Positions 1 through 5,283 of a stretch of DNA of 5,533 bases are shown here, in pieces. Where the stretch lies: positions 1 through 5,533 of the forward strand of contig JADHYP010000095.1 in NCBI GenBank assembly GCA_016782355.1. The letters are read 5' to 3'. Made by a program: the position numbers and the translations under genes. The number at the start of each line of letters is the position of its first letter. Position 1 is the first letter of the stretch. The stretch comes from Candidatus Syntropharchaeum sp. (lineage in GTDB: Archaea; Halobacteriota; Syntropharchaeia; Alkanophagales; Methanospirareceae). The notes under the pieces were generated by a model. The model saw only the letters and a program-made list of their open reading frames with translations. It ran no database searches and was not told the origin of the DNA.

Positions 1-233
1 GAGCAGGAGGCAACAACCACTCTGTTCAGTCCCAGCTCCTTTATATCACTCTTTATCAACTCCTGACCCGGGTCCGAGCACATATACTGGTAATCCCTCG
101 CAATGACTACGCAAGGTAACCCATTTGCAAACTCAACGACCTCTTTAACCTTCACCGTCGCTGCTATGTTCACACCGCAATGGCAGATATAAACGCCTAT
201 GCGCGGAGTTTCTATATTTGCGCTATTCACCAT
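1..233 (-). CDS. hdrA: CoB-CoM heterodisulfide reductase subunit A (HdrA), N-terminal part, truncated by window edge
   Basis: HdrA is the flavin- and iron-sulfur-containing subunit of the cytoplasmic heterodisulfide reductase complex; in HdrABC-type complexes it carries out electron bifurcation or confurcation. Only about 77 residues are visible. They match the conserved HdrA N-terminus as I know it: RIGVYICHCGVNIA at residues 11-24, then a stretch containing ARDYQYMCSDPGQELI (45-60) and LNRVVVASC at the edge. Cysteines are at residues 17, 19, 52 and 77. The start is the ATG at 233, directly preceded by AGAGGAG; a GTG one codon downstream (230) is an alternative that gives that motif three more bases of spacing. 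The gene continues beyond base 1, so the FAD and ferredoxin domains cannot be checked. HdrA-like paralogues occur in sulfate reducers and alkane oxidisers, so the heterodisulfide role is inferred from family and not from visible hdrB/hdrC neighbours. Confidence 0.93.
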   Translation of the reverse strand, partial: MVNSANIETPRIGVYICHCGVNIAATVKVKEVVEFANGLPCVVIARDYQYMCSDPGQELIKSDIKELGLNRVVVASC

Positions 234-276
234 CTCCTCTTTTTATATATGATATTTGACGTATTTTATATAAAAA
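234..276 (-). promoter_or_regulatory. TATA box and Shine-Dalgarno site of hdrA
   Basis: On the minus strand a strong archaeal TATA-like element, TTTTATATAAAA (264-275, itself palindromic), lies about 36 bases ahead of the hdrA ATG. With the usual archaeal spacing of about 26 bases from TATA centre to start site, transcription would begin near 243, leaving a leader of about 10 bases that contains AGAGGAG (234-240). This suggests hdrA is transcribed from its own promoter and not only by read-through from the decayed genes upstream. The start site itself is inferred. Confidence 0.55.
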
Positions 277-344
277 TCCCCCCACTCCACAATGAATGAA
301 GTTGCAGGGCATCCATTTGATTTGATGCTTTAGGGCATAACAAT

Positions 345-594
345 TCATAAGAGAAATCTTAGCCTTTCCAGGTGAATCACGGGCATGTCTTTTCCATTGC
401 AATACCAAAATAGAGGACAATCATCCGTCAAAAGCAATTTCTTTCTTTCTGTAATACCAATAAGCGCTGTATCGGTTATTTTTATCATAATTAAACCTCC
501 TGAGATCGCGTATTCTATAAAATCCAATTAAGTAGAGCAGTAGAGGTCCAGTATCAATGACGATTTCTTTAAACCTGAAGATATTTTCATTCAT
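345..594 (-). pseudogene. PIN-domain (VapC-like) nuclease gene, broken by internal deletion and frameshift
   Basis: PIN domains are metal-dependent RNases that use a cluster of acidic residues and are often the toxin of VapBC-type pairs. Two pieces in different frames together give both ends of one. Piece A begins at the ATG at 594 and reads MNENIFRFKEIVIDTGPLLL and onward, with the classical first-strand motif VIDTGPLLLYLIG and the first catalytic Asp at residue 14. It becomes nonsense after about residue 38 (near base 481) and stops at 421. Piece B, from about 488 to the stop at 345-347, reads ITDTALIG then LLLTDDCPLFWYC and PVIHLERLR, which resembles the C-terminal acidic motif and last strand of PIN proteins (LTDxALIxLA, LLTDDxxL, gIdVIxLxxLR). 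The pieces give about 80 residues, against roughly 130-150 for an intact domain, so about 60-70 middle residues, including the usual conserved Glu, are missing and the frame is shifted. AGGAGG seven bases before the ATG at 488 could allow piece B (47 residues) to be translated, but it lacks the N-terminal catalytic Asp. The gene overlaps the upstream 81-residue gene by 8 bases. Confidence 0.75.
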
Positions 595-832
595 TCTCTC
601 TTTTTACTTCTCTCAGCTCACCTTTTGTATCTACTTTAACCATGTATCTGCGTTTTTTTGTAGAAAACAATTCTTCTTTCACTTCGCACCTTACTACGAA
701 GACACCTTCTTTCTCCATAGCCCCAATTACATCAAATCCAATCCAATTTATGGGTGGAACATCAGCCGAGCTGATAAAGTCCTCTTCACCCGTCATTTTA
801 CTGAAATAACTCCTTACAATTTCAATTGCCAT
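587..832 (-). CDS. Small conserved-looking protein of unknown function, 81 aa, first gene of a two-gene unit with the broken PIN gene
   Basis: I do not recognise a named family. The protein starts with a helix-like stretch (MAIEIVRSYFSKMTGEE, 1-17), followed by a strand-rich part: INWIGFDVIGA (28-38), GVFVVRCEVKEELF (43-56) and RRYMVKVDTKGELREVKREN (61-80). The pattern of one helix plus a curled beta-hairpin sheet, with a D-x-x-G-E-L turn near the end, recalls small alpha+beta domains such as GvpO-like or PepSY-like folds. That is only a shape resemblance. The ATG at 832 is the only good in-frame start before an upstream stop (857-859); it has no clear Shine-Dalgarno site, which fits a short-leader or leaderless message. 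The stop (587-589) overlaps the PIN ATG (592-594) as ATGAATGA, implying translational coupling and possibly a toxin-antitoxin-like pair. No DNA-binding motif of the usual VapB types (AbrB, RHH, HTH) is visible. It reads open over its full length while its partner is broken. Confidence 0.7.
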   Translation of the reverse strand: MAIEIVRSYFSKMTGEEDFISSADVPPINWIGFDVIGAMEKEGVFVVRCEVKEELFSTKKRRYMVKVDTKGELREVKRENE

Positions 833-867
833 CCATATTGATTTCTGACATGTATCTTATTTTGTTT

Positions 868-888
868 TCTTATATCTTAAATATTTAC
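868..888 (-). promoter_or_regulatory. Putative TATA region for the 81-aa/PIN unit
   Basis: The gap between the end of hel308 (928) and the 81-aa gene (832) is A/T-rich. Read on the minus strand it holds AAATATTTAAGATATAAG, TATA-like around 871-888. The usual 25-27 base spacing would put the start site near 850, a leader of about 18 bases. The match is plausible but weak in such A/T-rich DNA. Just after the hel308 stop the minus strand reads GGGCTTTTTC, a short T-run that could help end hel308 transcription. Confidence 0.35.
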
Positions 889-927
889 TATTTCTATCAA
901 TAAATACCTGAAAAAGCCCTTTGCACT

Positions 928-2985
928 TTACGTCTCACATTGTAGCAATGCCTCTTCCTTTATCTTCCTCGCTCGCTTCTCCCCAACGCCAGGAACTCTT
1001 TCCAACTGCGCTACATCGGCTTTTGCCACTTCTCCCGGATTCCTGAACCCCGCCGAATACAATCCCCTTGCTATTACTCTGCCAACTCCTTTTATGGACA
1101 CCAATCTGAGCACCTCAGTTTTAACTCCTTGCCTTATCCTATCCTTTAACACGTTTAGCCTCGCATACATATTCTCATCCCGAAGATACTCTGCCAGCCT
1201 CGACGCTGCATAACACATCCATCCCAGAACGTAGATATTATTGTGAATCTCACCCGGATATATTCCAAACTTCTCCTTCATCTCCGGATACGTGATCTCA
1301 TCTATCCATGCATGTGCGACGATAGCACTACCCAACGCATATTCGCCGCCATACAGCCATTCGAGATTGTCGCTAAGGATGCTTGCTATTCCCATCGCTT
1401 CTTTTACCTTCAATGGAACTACTTCATCACATTTGCATAACAGGAGCAAGAGGTCAAAATCCGATATTTTCGCTCGCATCTCCACGTCACCCAGAATTTT
1501 TATGCCCCTTCTCAGCTCTAATGCTGACTTTGTGGACAGGTACAGCCTTGAAGAAAGCGACCCAAAATCCGTAGCTTTTATTTCTTCTTTTTCACCGTCC
1601 ACTGTCATGGTTATGAACCCGTCCTCCGATAGCTGCACCAGTATGTCGTCCATTTCTTCTTTCTGGAGTGCCATTTCGTCTCGGTTTTGATACGCATAGA
1701 AAGTGCTGTCGAGGAATTCGAGGATTTCGTCCATACGATGCGCACCACCAACAATGGTTGCAAGAACCTGTTCTGTCATTGTTTCTACCGAAAACTGCGA
1801 TTCTATCCGTTCTAATTCGCCATTTATGTAGAACTCTTCTATTTCCTCGAACTCATCCTCACTCCTCGCCACTATCAGCCCGATTCCATACTCGTCGTGT
1901 TCCGGTCTTCCTGCACGACCAAATACCTGCTTCACCCAACACACCGGCATCGGCTCATTTCCCCTGCCAAGCGTGAAAAACTTATAATTCCGGATTAAAA
2001 CCATTCTTGCAGGTAAAGAGACGCCCATTGCCAACGTTGGCGTGCAGCATATCACTTTTAATACCCGCGCTCTGAAACTCTCTTCCATCGCTCTCCTCTG
2101 CTCCGGGTGCAGCCACGAGTTATGGTAAGCAACGCCACACCTGACCATGTCGCCGAGGTCGTCCACACCGATGTCAACCGTATCCGCGAGCTTGTCCAAC
2201 TCCTTATTCGCCATTTTCAATTGCGCTGCGATTTTTCTTGCAAAAGATGCCGAACCGCGTTTCGTATTCACAAAAACAAGAACTTGCGAACCTTCTTTTA
2301 CCTCTTCTATCACTCGCTCTATTATCTTTTTGTCGTCCTCAGCAAGGAACACTTCCTCTTTTAACGGCACCGGTCGCCATTCGGATTGTATCAAAGAAGC
2401 ATGCAGCCAGTTTCCAAACTCCGCCGCATTTGGGATCGTTGCAGATAAAGCAATGATTCTCGCAGAAGGATTAAAACTCATGAACCGCGCCATTGCTCCT
2501 TCTAACCTCGGTCCCCTTTTCTCGTCTCCCAGCACGTGTACCTCATCCACGACCACAACCGAACACTTTCTTAGCCAGGACGGCTTTATCCTCGTGAGTG
2601 AGTCCAGCTTTTCCAGCGTGAGAAGTATGACGTCGTATCTTTCAAGATACCGCGAAGAACTTTCGTAATCGCCCGTGGATATGCCTATTTTTGCAACAGA
2701 GCTGAACTTATCCTTAAAATTCTGATATTTCTCGTATGCTAATGCGTTTAGAGGGACGACATAAAGGCATTTCCCCGAAGCGGTTAAAATCGATTTCAAC
2801 ATCACCAATTCCGCTAACAGCGTTTTACCACTCGCCGTTGGTGAAGCGATGACGAAATTTTTATTCGCAGCAGCGAGAATTCCTGCTCTTATCGCCTCCT
2901 CTTGCGGTGGATACAATTCTTTAATATCGCTATCGCCGAAAATGGATTCCAGTCCTTTTTCCAAATTTAAGTCCGATAACTTCAT
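928..2985 (-). CDS. hel308: ATP-dependent DNA helicase Hel308 (Ski2-like, superfamily 2)
   Basis: Hel308 is a 3'-to-5' DNA helicase acting on stalled forks and recombination intermediates. The protein is 685 residues, close to the usual ~700. Motifs in order: Q-like LYPPQEEAI (24-32); motif I ASPTASGKT with Lys54; Ia VVPLNALAYEK (76-86); Ib region LLTLEKLD (121-128); motif II DEVH (147-150); motif III SAT (181-183); motif IV VLVFVNTKRG (235-244); motif V TPTLAMGVSLPAR (315-327); motif VI QVFGRAGRP (353-361). A winged-helix and ratchet region follows, ending with GVKTEVLRLVSIKGVGRVIA (620-639), the typical Hel308 ratchet-to-HhH transition. A second helix-hairpin-helix, LERVPGVGEKRARKI (661-675), completes the C-terminus. 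DEVH instead of DEIH and QVF instead of QMA are conservative variants. I start at the ATG at 2985 (MKLSDLNLEKGL). The frame stays open to 3198, but the extra 71 residues are unlike the family, cross the promoter and run antisense to rpl37ae. Hel308 rather than another Ski2 helicase is supported by the HhH tail. Confidence 0.93.
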   Translation of the reverse strand: MKLSDLNLEKGLESIFGDSDIKELYPPQEEAIRAGILAAANKNFVIASPTASGKTLLAELVMLKSILTASGKCLYVVPLNALAYEKYQNFKDKFSSVAKIGISTGDYESSSRYLERYDVILLTLEKLDSLTRIKPSWLRKCSVVVVDEVHVLGDEKRGPRLEGAMARFMSFNPSARIIALSATIPNAAEFGNWLHASLIQSEWRPVPLKEEVFLAEDDKKIIERVIEEVKEGSQVLVFVNTKRGSASFARKIAAQLKMANKELDKLADTVDIGVDDLGDMVRCGVAYHNSWLHPEQRRAMEESFRARVLKVICCTPTLAMGVSLPARMVLIRNYKFFTLGRGNEPMPVCWVKQVFGRAGRPEHDEYGIGLIVARSEDEFEEIEEFYINGELERIESQFSVETMTEQVLATIVGGAHRMDEILEFLDSTFYAYQNRDEMALQKEEMDDILVQLSEDGFITMTVDGEKEEIKATDFGSLSSRLYLSTKSALELRRGIKILGDVEMRAKISDFDLLLLLCKCDEVVPLKVKEAMGIASILSDNLEWLYGGEYALGSAIVAHAWIDEITYPEMKEKFGIYPGEIHNNIYVLGWMCYAASRLAEYLRDENMYARLNVLKDRIRQGVKTEVLRLVSIKGVGRVIARGLYSAGFRNPGEVAKADVAQLERVPGVGEKRARKIKEEALLQCET

Positions 2986-3002
2986 TTTCGATATGCCAAA
3001 GC

Positions 3003-3060
3003 CCCTTAAAATATAATTACAATAAATATATATCCACATCTTTTTTATTTTAATTTCAAG
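3003..3060. promoter_or_regulatory. Divergent promoter region between hel308 and rpl37ae
   Basis: The 87 bases between the two start codons (2985 minus, 3073 plus) are strongly A/T-rich. AATAAATATATATCC (3021-3035) contains a near-symmetrical TATATATA core that can be read as a TATA box on either strand. At about 26 bases spacing it would place a plus-strand start near 3055 and a minus-strand start near 3004, leaving short leaders of about 18 bases to each gene. One shared TATA element, or two overlapping ones, would therefore serve both. Neither gene has a strong Shine-Dalgarno site here: AAGGGG lies on the hel308 side about 3001-3006, and GAAAG lies just before the rpl37ae ATG. The start sites are inferred from spacing only. 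Confidence 0.45.
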
Positions 3061-3072
3061 AAGAAACGAAAG

Positions 3073-3417
3073 ATGGCGAGGAAGCAAAAGAGAAAGAAGG
3101 GGAAGAAAACAAAATCCGCAGGCAGGTTTGGCGCGAGATACGGGCGGAAAATAAGAAAAGCCGTTGCTGCGATAGAAGAGAAGACAAGAGCCGTGCATAA
3201 GTGCCCGAAATGTGAAAGAAAGTCAGTGAGCAGGATAGGCACGGGTATATGGAAATGTTCAAAATGTGGTTTCACCTTCAGTGGTGGAACGTATATCCCA
3301 CAAACCCCGGTGGGCATAACAGCACAGAGGGCGATAAAGAGGCTGGTAGAAAGAGGAATGGATATGGGAGCAGGTATAGAAAGAGAAGAAGAGCAGGAGG
3401 CAGAAGCGGAGGAGTGA
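3073..3417 (+). CDS. rpl37ae: 50S ribosomal protein L37Ae (eL43)
   Basis: eL43 is a zinc-ribbon protein of the large ribosomal subunit, found in archaea and eukaryotes. The 114-residue protein begins with a very basic tail ([20 protein letters not shown], 1-20), then [15 protein letters not shown] (22-36). The zinc ribbon follows: CPKC (44-47) and CSKC (62-65), with [20 protein letters not shown] (55-74) as in the family. The core then ends in [10 protein letters not shown] (81-91 region). Usual archaeal lengths are about 85-100. The extra length is a Glu/Ala-rich acidic C-terminal tail ([12 protein letters not shown]), which may partly balance the basic N-terminus. It is the first gene of the rpl37ae-rpoP-rpoD operon; rpoP starts 15 bases after its stop. 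The rpl37ae-rpoP pairing is common in archaea. Confidence 0.95.
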   Translation: MARKQKRKKGKKTKSAGRFGARYGRKIRKAVAAIEEKTRAVHKCPKCERKSVSRIGTGIWKCSKCGFTFSGGTYIPQTPVGITAQRAIKRLVERGMDMGAGIEREEEQEAEAEE

Positions 3418-3432
3418 GGTGAAAAAAAGAGC

Positions 3433-3573
3433 ATGGGATATTATTGCCTGAGGTGTAAAAGGATTGTAGAGCTAACTACGGGCTATCAAGGGGTAAGGTG
3501 CCCATACTGCGGATATAGAGCATTGAAAAAGGAGAGACCGGAAGTGGTGGTGAAAAAAGTAAAGACTGAATGA
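3433..3573 (+). CDS. rpoP: DNA-directed RNA polymerase subunit P (RpoP/Rpb12-like)
   Basis: RpoP is the small zinc-binding subunit of the archaeal RNA polymerase that bridges the D/L platform and the B subunit, homologous to Rpb12. The protein is only 46 residues, the typical length. It has the two CxxC knuckles of the family, YCLRCKR (4-10) and [11 protein letters not shown] (21-31), and ends in a basic tail. The start is the ATG at 3433, preceded by a strong site, GAGGTGA (3416-3422), which overlaps the rpl37ae stop and sits 10 bases away. Its stop codon overlaps the rpoD start as ATGA, so the two polymerase subunits are likely made in a coupled way. In the assembled enzyme both lie in the assembly platform, so coupled synthesis would make sense. 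Confidence 0.94.
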   Translation: MGYYCLRCKRIVELTTGYQGVRCPYCGYRALKKERPEVVVKKVKTE

Positions 3574-4286
3574 AAGTAGAAATAAAGGAACGAGGGAAAG
3601 AAGAAGTAAAATTTGTGATTGAAGGTGTGAAAGTGCGGTTTGCAAATGCACTTAGAAGAGCAATGATTACAGAAGTGCCAAAGTTTGCAATTGATGAAGT
3701 TAACATTCGCAAGAATACGTCTTTATTATACGACGAGCAGTTAGCGTTTCGTTTGGCTTTGATTCCTTTGAAGACTGACCTTCGTGCTTGTAGTGCGGGT
3801 GACGTGGTTTCTCTGACTTTAGAAGCGATAGGCCCGGAAAGAGCGGGCTACACGGTGGTTTATTCCAAGGAACTCATCTCATCGGACCCCGAAGTGGAAG
3901 CGGCGTTTGAAGATATACCGGTAGTGAAGCTGATTTCAACGGAAAGAGAAGTTAGGGGTATAAGAACGGTTGCGAGGCAAGGGGTTTCTTTAGATGCGAT
4001 AGCAAGGCAGGGCAGAGGGAAAGAGCATGCGAAATGGCAGCCTGTTACCGTTTGCAGCTACGAAGAGCTGTCAGGCGAAGATAAGAACGGTTTACTTTTC
4101 TCCGTTGAGAGTGATGGTGCTTTGCCGGTAGATGACATAGTAGTGGAAGCTGCGAGGATAATGCGTGAGAAGTGCGAGAGCGTAGTGGAGGAGCTAACAA
4201 GCGTGGAAAAAATCCAAATCACAAGCACCAAATCCCAAACAAATTCAAATGACCAAAAACCAAAATTCAAAACAGTATCAAAATGA
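3570..4286 (+). CDS. rpoD: DNA-directed RNA polymerase subunit D (RpoD/Rpb3-like) with repeat-derived C-terminal tail
   Basis: RpoD is the archaeal alpha-like subunit that dimerises with RpoL and starts polymerase assembly. It has 238 residues. Visible motifs: the dimerisation segment [20 protein letters not shown] (24-43), followed by [20 protein letters not shown] (52-71); the D2 domain with [18 protein letters not shown] (104-121); and [17 protein letters not shown] (146-162), a hallmark of archaeal RpoD. D1 resumes at [20 protein letters not shown] (175-194). The Cys-rich ferredoxin-like D3 insertion found in Sulfolobus and Methanosarcina is absent; the loop after VTVC is short. An extra stretch at 122-150 contains two ARQG motifs (135-138, 145-148). 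From about residue 214 the tail ([17 protein letters not shown] and onward) is Q/N/S/T/K-rich and encoded by the left arm of an inverted repeat, so the ancestral C-terminus probably ended near residue 210. The ATG overlaps the rpoP stop (ATGA). Linkage to rpoP, and not to S13-S4-S11, is unusual. Confidence 0.94.
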   Translation: MKVEIKERGKEEVKFVIEGVKVRFANALRRAMITEVPKFAIDEVNIRKNTSLLYDEQLAFRLALIPLKTDLRACSAGDVVSLTLEAIGPERAGYTVVYSKELISSDPEVEAAFEDIPVVKLISTEREVRGIRTVARQGVSLDAIARQGRGKEHAKWQPVTVCSYEELSGEDKNGLLFSVESDGALPVDDIVVEAARIMREKCESVVEELTSVEKIQITSTKSQTNSNDQKPKFKTVSK

Positions 4287-4352
4287 GTTTATAATTTTGT
4301 ATTTGGTGCTTGGTATTTATTTGTAATTTGGTGCTTGGTGCTTGGAATTTTT
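4208..4352. repeat. Long imperfect inverted repeat of CAAGCACCAAAT-type sequence between convergent genes
   Basis: The left arm is 4208-4273 and the right arm 4287-4352. Both are 66 bases, separated by a 13-base loop that contains the rpoD stop codon. Aligning the left arm with the reverse complement of the right gives clear matches from AAAAATCC at one end to AAAAC/TAAAC at the other, roughly three quarters identical by eye with one or two gaps. Within the right arm the unit TTTGGTGCTTGG appears twice (near 4302 and 4327), and GGTGCTTGG a third time overlapping (4337-4345). The left strand is nearly free of G, so the two strands differ strongly in composition. The arms abut the peptidase stop by 6 bases. 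It could fold in RNA from either direction and, with T-runs at the end, act as a bidirectional terminator. Similar A/C-rich repeats occur in some environmental genomes in my recollection, not verified. Confidence 0.85.
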
Positions 4353-4358
4353 ACTGAG

Positions 4359-5138
4359 TTATATGAATACAAACAGGAAATTGACGTAGAGGATAGAAAT
4401 AACGAAACCCGCGGTGATGAAGAGCATAAATGGTAAATCAGGTGTAACCCAAACTTCTTCGTCAAGCTTACCCGCAGCGGCGTAACTTTTTAGTTTTTCT
4501 ATTTCCTCTTCGTCTATTCCCACACCGCCGAAAAGAAACTTTTTTTCTATGTCGCCGCCCTCTTTCTCCGCATACGAATGAACTAATCTTGTATGCTTCA
4601 CCCCGGTGAGTTCATCAATACGCAATAGATAACCAATGAACATGTATCCGAGATTTTTTCTGAGTCCCTTGTGGCGTAAGCATAAATTCGGCAAATTATA
4701 AAAAAATAGGGCGAGCGAAACGATTAAAGTAACGATGGTGGCGTTCAAAAGCGTGGAGATTGCAAAAGGGAAAGGTATGAATCCGGCGTTCAAGGACAAG
4801 GATAAAGGAATAGGGAAGTGAAGAGAAAAGAAGTGAAAATCAGGATGCGTGGGAATGAGCAAGGAAATACAGATAAGCGATTTCGCATCGGCACCGCCAA
4901 AGAGCTGTAATCTAAAGAAGAGATAAGATAGTGCAAAAGTGAAAGTGAGAGAGAAAAGCAAAGAGAAGAGGAAAGGTATGCGGTAGATGAAAAGGTTATA
5001 CGAGGCGAAAGGAATTGCTACGACAATCATGAGTAGCCAAAGCCAGTTTGTTACGCTTCTGCTCTTTATATCCAGCCAGGAAGCATAAATCAGGCAGGAA
5101 AAGCAAAATACCATACTGATGACATCTGACTCGACCAT
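4359..5138 (-). CDS. A24-family archaeal prepilin/preflagellin peptidase with C-terminal domain (FlaK/PibD type)
   Basis: This is an aspartic membrane peptidase that cuts the class III signal peptide of archaellins and type IV-like pilins on the cytoplasmic side. The protein has 259 residues. The first catalytic Asp is Asp23 in ASWLDIKSRSVTNWLW (19-34), and the second is Asp84 in FGGADAK (80-86), matching the family GxGD motif in the form GGAD. Hydrophobic segments occur at about 5-20, 32-50, 54-75, 85-95 and 127-150. A soluble stretch from about 152 to 234 contains RHKGLRKNLGYMFIGYLLRI and an acidic region with VGIDEEEIEKL, and a final membrane segment (about 237-259) closes the protein. This long C-terminal part resembles the A24 peptidase C-terminal domain of methanogens and relatives; its role is unknown to me. 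The ATG at 5138 is preceded by GGTGAT (5144-5149), five bases away. No pilin or archaellum genes are visible, so the substrate cannot be named. Confidence 0.87.
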   Translation of the reverse strand: MVESDVISMVFCFSCLIYASWLDIKSRSVTNWLWLLMIVVAIPFASYNLFIYRIPFLFSLLFSLTFTFALSYLFFRLQLFGGADAKSLICISLLIPTHPDFHFFSLHFPIPLSLSLNAGFIPFPFAISTLLNATIVTLIVSLALFFYNLPNLCLRHKGLRKNLGYMFIGYLLRIDELTGVKHTRLVHSYAEKEGGDIEKKFLFGGVGIDEEEIEKLKSYAAAGKLDEEVWVTPDLPFMLFITAGFVISILYVNFLFVFI

Positions 5139-5143
5139 CTCTT

Positions 5144-5177
5144 ATCACCAAATATTATATTTTCATAGTTTATATGT
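5144..5177 (-). promoter_or_regulatory. Ribosome binding site and candidate TATA of the peptidase gene
   Basis: On the minus strand GGTGAT (5144-5149) fits the archaeal anti-Shine-Dalgarno sequence and decides the ATG at 5138. ACATATAAAC (5168-5177) is a TATA candidate, but the usual spacing would start transcription near 5146, inside the ribosome binding site. The palindromic CTTTATAAAG at 5203-5212 may therefore be the better TATA, giving a leader of about 40 bases. Confidence 0.45.
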
Positions 5178-5190
5178 TTTCCAGTGGAAA
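5178..5190. promoter_or_regulatory. Perfect 13-bp palindrome in the divergent promoter region (operator candidate)
   Basis: TTTCCAGTGGAAA reads as TTTCCA and its exact inverted copy TGGAAA around a single central G. It lies between the two candidate TATA boxes of the divergent peptidase and receiver genes, a usual place for a dimeric regulator to bind. No regulator gene is visible beside it apart from the receiver-domain gene, so the operator role is inferred from symmetry and position. Confidence 0.35.
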
Positions 5191-5202
5191 TGATACCCAA
5201 AG

Positions 5203-5275
5203 CTTTATAAAGGGTAGATTTCTACTAACTATTCCATTGTGCTACATAAAAATATAACTTAAAGATGCGGAGGAT
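5203..5275 (+). promoter_or_regulatory. TATA box and Shine-Dalgarno site of the receiver-domain gene
   Basis: CTTTATAAAG (5203-5212) is a good archaeal TATA box and a perfect palindrome, so it could also work leftwards for the peptidase gene. Standard spacing gives a plus-strand start near 5234 and a leader of about 50 bases, which contains GGAGGAT (5269-5275) eight bases before the ATG at 5284. A second A/T-rich stretch at 5246-5258 is too close to the ribosome binding site to be the main promoter. Confidence 0.5.
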
Positions 5276-5283
5276 AAAATAAA

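Noticed and set aside
306..338. Direct repeat AGGGCAT (306-312 and 332-338) near the end of the PIN remnant
   Set aside because: Seven bases repeated once is expected by chance; there is no flanking structure to make it an attachment site or insertion scar.
223..420. Minus-strand open frame of 65 codons crossing the hdrA start region
   Set aside because: It overlaps the PIN remnant in another frame, runs through the hdrA TATA box and start codon, and its protein has no recognisable motif.
557..841. Plus-strand open frame of 94 codons
   Set aside because: It is antisense to the 81-aa gene and the start of the PIN gene, is Phe/Tyr-rich as expected from reverse-complemented A/T-rich coding DNA, and has no ribosome binding site.
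1243..2668. Seven plus-strand open frames of 63-173 codons inside hel308
   Set aside because: All are antisense to a helicase gene whose motifs run unbroken along the whole stretch; their translations are Ser/Pro/His-rich shadows.
3045..3434. Minus-strand open frames opposite rpl37ae
   Set aside because: They are antisense to a clear ribosomal protein gene; the Phe/Ser/Leu-rich product mirrors Lys/Glu codons and is not a real membrane protein.
3476..3712. Minus-strand open frame of 78 codons opposite rpoP and rpoD
   Set aside because: It is antisense to two confidently identified polymerase genes and has no motif or start signal.
4058..4270. Minus-strand open frame of 70 codons opposite the rpoD end
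   Set aside because: It begins inside the inverted repeat and is antisense to rpoD; its Trp/Phe-rich N-terminus is only the repeat read backwards.
4208..4352. Possibility that the inverted repeat is a CRISPR array, MITE or tRNA-like gene
   Set aside because: There are no regular spacers and no target-site duplication that I can see; the two arms form one imperfect hairpin and no cloverleaf is apparent.
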